Notes under the pieces: generated by a model | What the model saw: the letters and a program-made list of their open reading frames with translations, nothing else | What the model was told of the DNA's origin: nothing | The model's database searches: none | Part shown: one piece after another, positions 6,979-10,419 of the stretch | Numbering within the stretch: the first letter of the stretch is position 1 | Layout: each line of letters opens with the position of its first letter | Program-made: the position numbers and the translations under genes | NCBI GenBank assembly: GCA_002421865.1 | Contig: DISE01000016.1 | Span: forward strand, 1 to 10,419 | DNA length: 10,419 nt | From: Castellaniella sp. UBA6218 | Lineage (GTDB): Bacteria; Pseudomonadota; Gammaproteobacteria; Burkholderiales; Burkholderiaceae_B | Direction: 5' to 3'

Positions 6979-7590
6979 ATGGATATTTTCAAGCTGAAGC
7001 ACGCCGGATCAATGGCCTGGGGAGTCGCGGCCCTGATCTGTCTGGGGGGGGCCGTGGGATTGCGCGGCCCGCTCACGGCGCTGATGAGCCTGCACATGCT
7101 GGTCCAGATTCCCTTGCTGGTGCTGGCGGGCCTGTTCGCGGAGCGGGCCTGGCGCGCCGGCCATCCGGGGCCTGTGGCCGGCGCCCGTTCCCGGCCGGCC
7201 TGGTCCTATAATGAATACGGCATTCCCGGACTGCTGCTGGTCAGCCTCGTCGGGGCGGCCTGGATGATTCCCAAGGCGCTGGACGATGCCCTGACGGACT
7301 GGCGCGTGGCGGCGTTCAAGTATCTGGGTCTGCCGGTCTGCGGCTGGGTGCTGGGGGCTTCGTTGCGGCGTTCCAACGTGATCATCAAACTCTTTTTCCT
7401 CGGCAACTTCTGCTGGATGAGCGCGATCGTGGGCATGATCTACCTGGATCAGCCCATCCGCCTGTGCAACGCCTATCTTCAGGACGACCAGGACTGGTCG
7501 GGCAGGGGACTGATCGCCCTGGCCATCGTCCTGCCGTCGTGCTGGCTGTTGGCCGAGCTCAAACCGGTCTGGCGCTTCCTCAATCGTTGA
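6979..7590 (+). CDS. six-segment membrane protein, possibly a distant CtaG-like oxidase assembly factor
   Basis: 203 residues with about six hydrophobic segments (roughly 13-31, 34-53, 81-99, 113-128, 134-155, 175-195). I do not recognise it as a named family with confidence. Two features recall the Caa3-type CtaG family: a helix beginning SLHMLVQIPLLVL, and a late acidic turn LQDDQDWSGRGLIAL resembling the DQ-x-x-GG-x-(I/L)-M-W block of CtaG proteins. Its position directly after sco (12 bp gap) and within the oxidase operon supports a copper-insertion or assembly role. Both the family and the role are inferred. The ATG at 6979 is preceded by GAGGGGG at good spacing. Confidence 0.75.
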   Translation: MDIFKLKHAGSMAWGVAALICLGGAVGLRGPLTALMSLHMLVQIPLLVLAGLFAERAWRAGHPGPVAGARSRPAWSYNEYGIPGLLLVSLVGAAWMIPKALDDALTDWRVAAFKYLGLPVCGWVLGASLRRSNVIIKLFFLGNFCWMSAIVGMIYLDQPIRLCNAYLQDDQDWSGRGLIALAIVLPSCWLLAELKPVWRFLNR

Positions 7591-7591
7591 C

Positions 7592-7596
7592 AAGGA
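7592..7596 (+). promoter_or_regulatory. ribosome binding site of coq7
   Basis: AAGGA lies 8 nt before the ATG at 7605 and only 1 nt after the preceding stop. It selects 7605 over the open-frame extension back to 7464, which would run inside the upstream gene. Confidence 0.6.
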
Positions 7597-7604
7597 TTTC
7601 TCTC

Positions 7605-8297
7605 ATGGAACAGGCGATGCATGGATCTGACCTTCGCGACGCGGCGCCGGCCTGGCGCCGTCGTACCGGCTGGCTGGACAAAGCACTGACCGAGGCGGGC
7701 CGCGCCCTGCGGGTGCTGGACGGTTCCGTCGCCCACGAGCGGGCGAATCCGGCGGGGCCCGCCGCCGCCGACGATCCAGCGCTGTCCGACGCCGAATCCC
7801 GTCACGCCGCCGGCCTGATGCGGGTCAACCATGTGGGCGAGATCTGCGCCCAGGCCCTATACAGGGGCCAGGCGCTGTCATGCCGGGACGAGGGCGTGCG
7901 CCGGGTGCTGTTGCGGGCGGCCGAAGAGGAAGTCGATCACCTGGCCTGGTGTCGGCAGCGCCTGGACGAACTGCACAGCCGCCCGAGCCTGCTCAACCCG
8001 CTGTGGTATGCCGGGTCCTTCGGCCTCGGGCTGGTGGCCAGCCGCGCCGGCATCCCCTACAACCTGGGGTTCATGGCGGAGACCGAACGTCAGGTCGAGG
8101 AGCACCTGGACGGCCATCTGAACGCCCTGCCGGACTGCGACCGGCGTTCGCGGCGGATCGTCACGCAGATGCGCGACGATGAGATCGGCCACCGCGCCAC
8201 GGCCGAGAATCACGGAGCGGCGCCTTTGCCCGCCTTGGTGCGGGGCGCCATGCGCCTGATGTCCAAGGTCATGACGACCACCGCCTACCGGATCTGA
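7605..8297 (+). CDS. coq7: Coq7, 2-polyprenyl-3-methyl-6-methoxy-1,4-benzoquinone (demethoxyubiquinone) monooxygenase
   Basis: 230-residue di-iron, ferritin-like monooxygenase that adds the last ring hydroxyl in aerobic ubiquinone synthesis; membrane-associated. The six metal ligands can be placed: E79 (NHVGEIC), E109 and H112 (EEEVDHL), E161 (MAETERQVEEH), E193 and H196 (DDEIGH). The E79-E109 and E109-E161 spacings equal those of human COQ7 (E60, E90, E142). An N-terminal ~65 residues rich in Ala/Arg precedes the fold, as usual in betaproteobacteria. It is the last gene of the oxidase operon, 14 bp after the membrane protein. It consumes O2 and supplies the quinone that feeds respiration. 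A second Met at residue 5 is an alternative start. Confidence 0.95.
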   Translation: MEQAMHGSDLRDAAPAWRRRTGWLDKALTEAGRALRVLDGSVAHERANPAGPAAADDPALSDAESRHAAGLMRVNHVGEICAQALYRGQALSCRDEGVRRVLLRAAEEEVDHLAWCRQRLDELHSRPSLLNPLWYAGSFGLGLVASRAGIPYNLGFMAETERQVEEHLDGHLNALPDCDRRSRRIVTQMRDDEIGHRATAENHGAAPLPALVRGAMRLMSKVMTTTAYRI

Positions 8298-8353
8298 GTC
8301 CAGCGGCTAAGTGCTTACCCTTGGTTGTTGTGCAAATGCGACTAATCAATGGG

Positions 8354-8371
8354 TATTGTCTATTGACAATA
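8354..8371. promoter_or_regulatory. inverted repeat, candidate operator upstream of the small RNA promoter
   Basis: TATTGTC (8354-8360) and GACAATA (8365-8371) form a perfect 7-bp inverted repeat with a 4 bp spacer. Its centre lies about 53 bp before the predicted start of the downstream transcript, a usual place for an activator. The TTGACA within it (8363-8368) has no -10 at a workable distance. The binding protein is unknown. Confidence 0.4.
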
Positions 8372-8379
8372 AATTTATC

Positions 8380-8409
8380 TTGCATCGCAGCAAGTTTTCT
8401 TTATATAAT
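8380..8409 (+). promoter_or_regulatory. sigma70-like promoter of the candidate small RNA
   Basis: A perfect TATAAT (8404-8409) is preceded at 18 bp by TTGCAT (8380-8385), which keeps the critical TTG. The surroundings (8330-8415) are markedly AT-rich compared with the genes. The predicted start is near 8416. Confidence 0.6.
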
Positions 8410-8415
8410 TTGCTT

Positions 8416-8567
8416 ATCGGATGTCGAAACGTGATTGCAGCGGGAAAACCCTAGTCACGATGGCTCGGAACCCAGGTTCCTCGAAGCCCGGCATGCCCAG
8501 GTTGTCTCCTCCACCCTCCTCCTTTGGTGGATTTAGCCCAGGATCTTCGGATCTTGGGCTTTTTTTT
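8416..8567 (+). ncRNA. candidate trans-acting small RNA with CUCCUCC loop
   Basis: About 150 nt between a consensus -10 element and a strong intrinsic terminator, with no convincing coding sequence. Stems seen by eye are as follows. CGTGA (8430-8434) pairs with TCACG (8455-8459), enclosing GGG-AAAA-CCC (8442-8451). GGAAC (8467-8471) pairs with GTTCC (8476-8480) around a CCAG loop. TCCACC (8510-8515) pairs with GGTGGA (8526-8531) around the loop CTCCTCCTTT, and the terminator follows. The exposed CUCCUCC is complementary to Shine-Dalgarno sequences, a feature of several trans-acting small RNAs. I do not recognise it as 6S, 4.5S, tmRNA or another named RNA. It could instead be released from the 3' end of the coq7 operon transcript. 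Start and end are predictions. Confidence 0.6.
8535..8567 (+). terminator. intrinsic terminator, UUCG loop
   Basis: AGCCCAGGATC (8535-8545) pairs with GATCTTGGGCT (8550-8560) through 11 bp with one G-U, closed by a TTCG tetraloop. An eight-T run (8560-8567) follows. It would end both the candidate small RNA and any readthrough from coq7. It is oriented for the + strand and does not serve the converging IclR gene. Confidence 0.92.
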
Positions 8568-8606
8568 ATCTTGGCGCCGACGTGCGCAAGCGGTTCATGC
8601 CCGGGC

Positions 8607-9386
8607 TCAGCGCGTGGCCCCGAGCCGTTCCGACAGGCGGTCGGCCAGCTTGCGGATCGCGTCTCCGGCGCGTGCTTCGAGCGCCGGGTTGGCTTCCAGT
8701 GAGCGGATGCTGACCGCCACCCCGGCCACGGCCTCGGGGTGGCGCGAATCGAAGACCGGCGCCCCGAAGCAATACATGCCGTCGCGCACTGCTTCGCGGT
8801 CGGTCGAATAACGCCGTTGGCGGATCCGCCGCAGTTCGGCGATGGCCGACGCGGTGTCGCGCAGCCCGTGGTCGGTCTGAGGGGCGGGCCAGCCTCCGGG
8901 AAGCGTGTCCAGCAACTTGCGCACACTGGCATCCGGCAGGGTGCTGAGCATGGCCAGGCCGGTGGCCGTGTAGACCGCAGGCAGCCGCATGCCGGGATGG
9001 AACTGCAGGCCGAGGGGATGCTTGCCGTTGCGGCAGGCGATGTACACGACCTCGGCGCCGTCGCGCACCGACAGCGTGATGGTCTCTTCCGGCAGGACGC
9101 GCATATCGTCCCATGACGCGAAAAATTCCTGTGTGATGTCCAGCCGCGACATGAAGGCATTGGCCCACATCATGACGTGCGGACCCAGCGCCATCTGGCC
9201 GCCATCCAGCCGCGTGATCAGGTTCAGGGTTTCCAGCGTGGCGCACAGGCCATGCAGGCTGCTTTTGGGGAGTTGCAGGGTTTTGGCCAGTTCGGCCAGG
9301 GCGACAGGCCGGTCTGCCCGGGCCAGCAGATCCAGCACGGCGGAGGCGCGGGCGACAGCCGGCGCAAGGATCTTATCGGTGCTCAT
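8607..9386 (-). CDS. IclR family transcriptional regulator
   Basis: 259-residue cytoplasmic DNA-binding protein. The N-terminal winged helix-turn-helix (about 8-70) has AVLDLLARADRPVALAELA and the recognition-helix region LPKSSLHGLCATLE (39-52). The C-terminal IclR effector domain (about 80-255) has VVYIACRNGKHPL, a GMRLPAVYTATGLAMLS block, and the DREAVRDGMYCFGAPVFD and AVAGVAVSI strands typical of the family. The start at 9386 is the first Met before the helix-turn-helix; no strong ribosome site is visible. It is divergent from the gabD-like gene with a palindrome between them, so its likely targets are itself and that dehydrogenase. The effector is unknown; small carboxylic acids are usual for this family. 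Confidence 0.94.
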   Translation of the reverse strand: MSTDKILAPAVARASAVLDLLARADRPVALAELAKTLQLPKSSLHGLCATLETLNLITRLDGGQMALGPHVMMWANAFMSRLDITQEFFASWDDMRVLPEETITLSVRDGAEVVYIACRNGKHPLGLQFHPGMRLPAVYTATGLAMLSTLPDASVRKLLDTLPGGWPAPQTDHGLRDTASAIAELRRIRQRRYSTDREAVRDGMYCFGAPVFDSRHPEAVAGVAVSIRSLEANPALEARAGDAIRKLADRLSERLGATR

Positions 9387-9484
9387 GGCATGGGCGATCG
9401 GCGCAGGGATGCGCCCGCGGGGCGCCCGCCCGGAGGCGCCGGCAACGGGTCCTTTCGGCGGATTGACGCCTGACGAAGCGGGCC
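9387..9484 (-). other. GC-rich structured leader region of the IclR gene
   Basis: No gene is visible here. If the minus-strand start is near 9515, this is most of a ~129 nt leader. It contains a perfect GCGCCC-GCG-GGGCGC inverted repeat (9411-9425) and two further GGCGCC copies (9421-9426, 9435-9440). These could fold near the translation start, but a regulatory role is speculative. Confidence 0.3.
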
Positions 9485-9496
9485 GTTATGATCATT

Positions 9497-9536
9497 TCGT
9501 TCATCCTAACAAACATCGTTCATTATATTGAACGAT
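9497..9536. promoter_or_regulatory. IclR-type operator: perfect palindrome plus a third half-site
   Basis: ATCGTTCA (9515-9522) and TGAACGAT (9529-9536) are perfect inverted copies around a 6 bp AT spacer. TCGTTCAT occurs again as a direct copy at 9497-9504, 19 bp (about two turns) upstream of its match at 9516-9523. A palindrome plus one direct repeat is the layout known for PcaU/PobR, members of the IclR family. It covers the -10 elements of both divergent promoters. Confidence 0.65.
9500..9529 (+). promoter_or_regulatory. candidate promoter of the gabD-like gene
   Basis: TATATT (9524-9529, 5/6) with a weak TTCATC (9500-9505) at 18 bp predicts a start near 9536 and a 17 nt leader. It overlaps the palindrome and the oppositely directed IclR -10, so the two promoters share nearly the same bases. 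Confidence 0.4.
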
Positions 9537-9550
9537 CAACCGGGGTACAA
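9522..9550 (-). promoter_or_regulatory. candidate promoter of the IclR gene
   Basis: On the minus strand, TATAAT (9522-9527) is a perfect -10 and TTGTAC (9545-9550) a partial -35 at 17 bp. The -10 lies inside the palindrome, which fits autoregulation. Confidence 0.45.
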
Positions 9551-9552
9551 GT

Positions 9553-10419
9553 ATGCTGGCACTGAAAAAACCGGACCTGCTGCGTCAGCAGGCCTATCTC
9601 AATGGTCGGTGGTGCGATGCGGATTCCGCCGAAACCATTTCCGTCACCAATCCGGCGACGGGCGAAATCCTGGGGACCGTGCCCTGCATGGGCGCGGCGG
9701 AGACCCGGCGGGCGATCGAGGGCGCGCAGGCCGCCTGGGGGGCCTGGCGCGCGATGACCGCCAAGGAGCGCGCGGCCATTCTGCGGCGCTGGTTCGACCT
9801 GATGACCGCGCACGCACAGGACCTGGCCTTGATCATGACGGCTGAACAAGGCAAGCCCCTGAGCGAATCCCGGGGCGAGATCGCCTACGGCGCCGCGTTC
9901 CTGGAGTGGTTCGCCGAAGAAGGCAAGCGCGCCTATGGCGACGTGATCCCCACGTTCGCCCGGGACCGCCGGATCGTGGTCACCAAGGAGCCCATCGGCG
10001 TATGCGCCGCCATCACTCCCTGGAATTTCCCGTCCTCCATGATCACCCGCAAGGCCGGCGCAGCGCTGGCGGCGGGCTGCCCGCTGGTCGTCAAGCCCGC
10101 CGAACAGACGCCCTTTTCCGCGCTCGCTCTGGCCGTGCTGGCGGAAGAGGCCGGGGTGCCGGCGGGCGTGTTCTCCGTCCTGACCGGGGACGCCCCCGCC
10201 ATCGGCGGCGAAATGACGTCCAATGATCTCGTGCGCAAGGTGTCCTTCACCGGCTCCACCGAGGTCGGGCGTTTGCTGATGCGCCAGTGCGCCCCTTCGA
10301 TCAAGAAACTGTCGCTGGAACTGGGGGGCAATGCACCCTTCATCGTCTTCGACGACGCCGACCTGGATGCCGCCGTGGAGGGTGCCATCGCCAGCAAATA
10401 CCGCAACGCCGGGCAGACC
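9553..10419 (+). CDS. gabD: NADP-dependent succinate-semialdehyde dehydrogenase, GabD-like (3' truncated)
   Basis: First 289 residues of an aldehyde dehydrogenase usually ~485 long; the frame is open at the right edge. GabD oxidises succinate semialdehyde to succinate in the GABA degradation route. The sequence is closely similar, from memory, to E. coli GabD throughout: LLRQQAYLNGRW (9-20), TAKERAAILRRWFDLM (69-84), EWFAEEGKRAYGD (118-130), TPWNFP (155-160), cofactor-binding K181, SFTGSTEVGR (231-240) and LELGGNAPFIVFDDADLD (255-272) with the general base E256. The window ends at NAGQT, one residue before the catalytic Cys. The closely related glutarate-semialdehyde dehydrogenase (DavD) cannot be excluded. 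The ATG at 9553 has a weak GGGG 7 nt upstream. It is likely controlled by the divergent IclR protein. Confidence 0.93.
   Translation, partial: MLALKKPDLLRQQAYLNGRWCDADSAETISVTNPATGEILGTVPCMGAAETRRAIEGAQAAWGAWRAMTAKERAAILRRWFDLMTAHAQDLALIMTAEQGKPLSESRGEIAYGAAFLEWFAEEGKRAYGDVIPTFARDRRIVVTKEPIGVCAAITPWNFPSSMITRKAGAALAAGCPLVVKPAEQTPFSALALAVLAEEAGVPAGVFSVLTGDAPAIGGEMTSNDLVRKVSFTGSTEVGRLLMRQCAPSIKKLSLELGGNAPFIVFDDADLDAAVEGAIASKYRNAGQT

Noticed and set aside
8363..8368. Perfect TTGACA as a -35 element
   Set aside because: No -10-like hexamer occurs 15-19 bp downstream. It is better explained as part of the inverted repeat at 8354-8371.
8535..8567. Terminator for the IclR gene on the minus strand
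   Set aside because: In that direction the stem is followed by TAAATCCACC, not a T-run; the T-run is on the + strand side only.
8421..8702. 93-residue open frame starting at ATG 8421
   Set aside because: It reads straight through the intrinsic terminator and into the antisense of the IclR gene, has no good ribosome site, and has no protein-like pattern.

Overview
The window is GC-rich, densely coded DNA from a betaproteobacterium, most likely a member of the Alcaligenaceae (Bordetella/Achromobacter/Castellaniella-like). This rests on a ~323-residue ThyA with an insertion between its QWR and DQL motifs, a class I fumarase, a GabD close to the enterobacterial enzyme and a bacterial Coq7, all recognised by eye. 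No transposon, phage, CRISPR, tRNA or rRNA was seen.

Left part (1-2747, + strand): the C-terminal part of a class I [4Fe-4S] fumarase, then a CitE-like HpcH/HpaI-family lyase, then thymidylate synthase. The lyase and thyA overlap by 4 bp, so the three genes look like one operon. An OsmC-family protein (2799-3221, - strand) converges on thyA across a short hairpin-rich gap, and diverges from the next operon across a ~195 bp promoter region.

Centre (3417-8297, + strand): a tightly packed respiratory operon. It encodes a CcoN-type cbb3 oxidase catalytic subunit with a CcoS-like N-terminal extension, CcoO, a membrane-anchored monohaem cytochrome c where the dihaem CcoP would be expected, a Sco/SenC copper-delivery protein, a six-segment membrane protein with faint CtaG likeness, and Coq7 (ubiquinone hydroxylation). 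No ccoQ, dihaem ccoP or ccoGHI is present. The set therefore looks like a reduced, divergent cbb3-type oxidase carrying its own assembly factors. A terminator-like hairpin lies in the leader between its promoter and ccoN.

Between coq7 and the next gene (8298-8606) is a non-coding stretch with its own sigma70-like promoter (perfect TATAAT), an upstream inverted repeat, and a strong intrinsic terminator with a UUCG loop. Between promoter and terminator lies a ~150 nt structured segment that includes a hairpin with a CUCCUCC loop, which would be anti-Shine-Dalgarno. I interpret it as an undescribed small RNA gene; it is the most interesting non-protein feature here.

Right part: an IclR-family regulator (8607-9386, - strand) diverges from a gabD-like succinate-semialdehyde dehydrogenase (9553 onward, cut by the window end). 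A perfect 8-bp-arm palindrome plus a third half-site copy covers both candidate -10 elements, which suggests that the IclR protein controls itself and the dehydrogenase.
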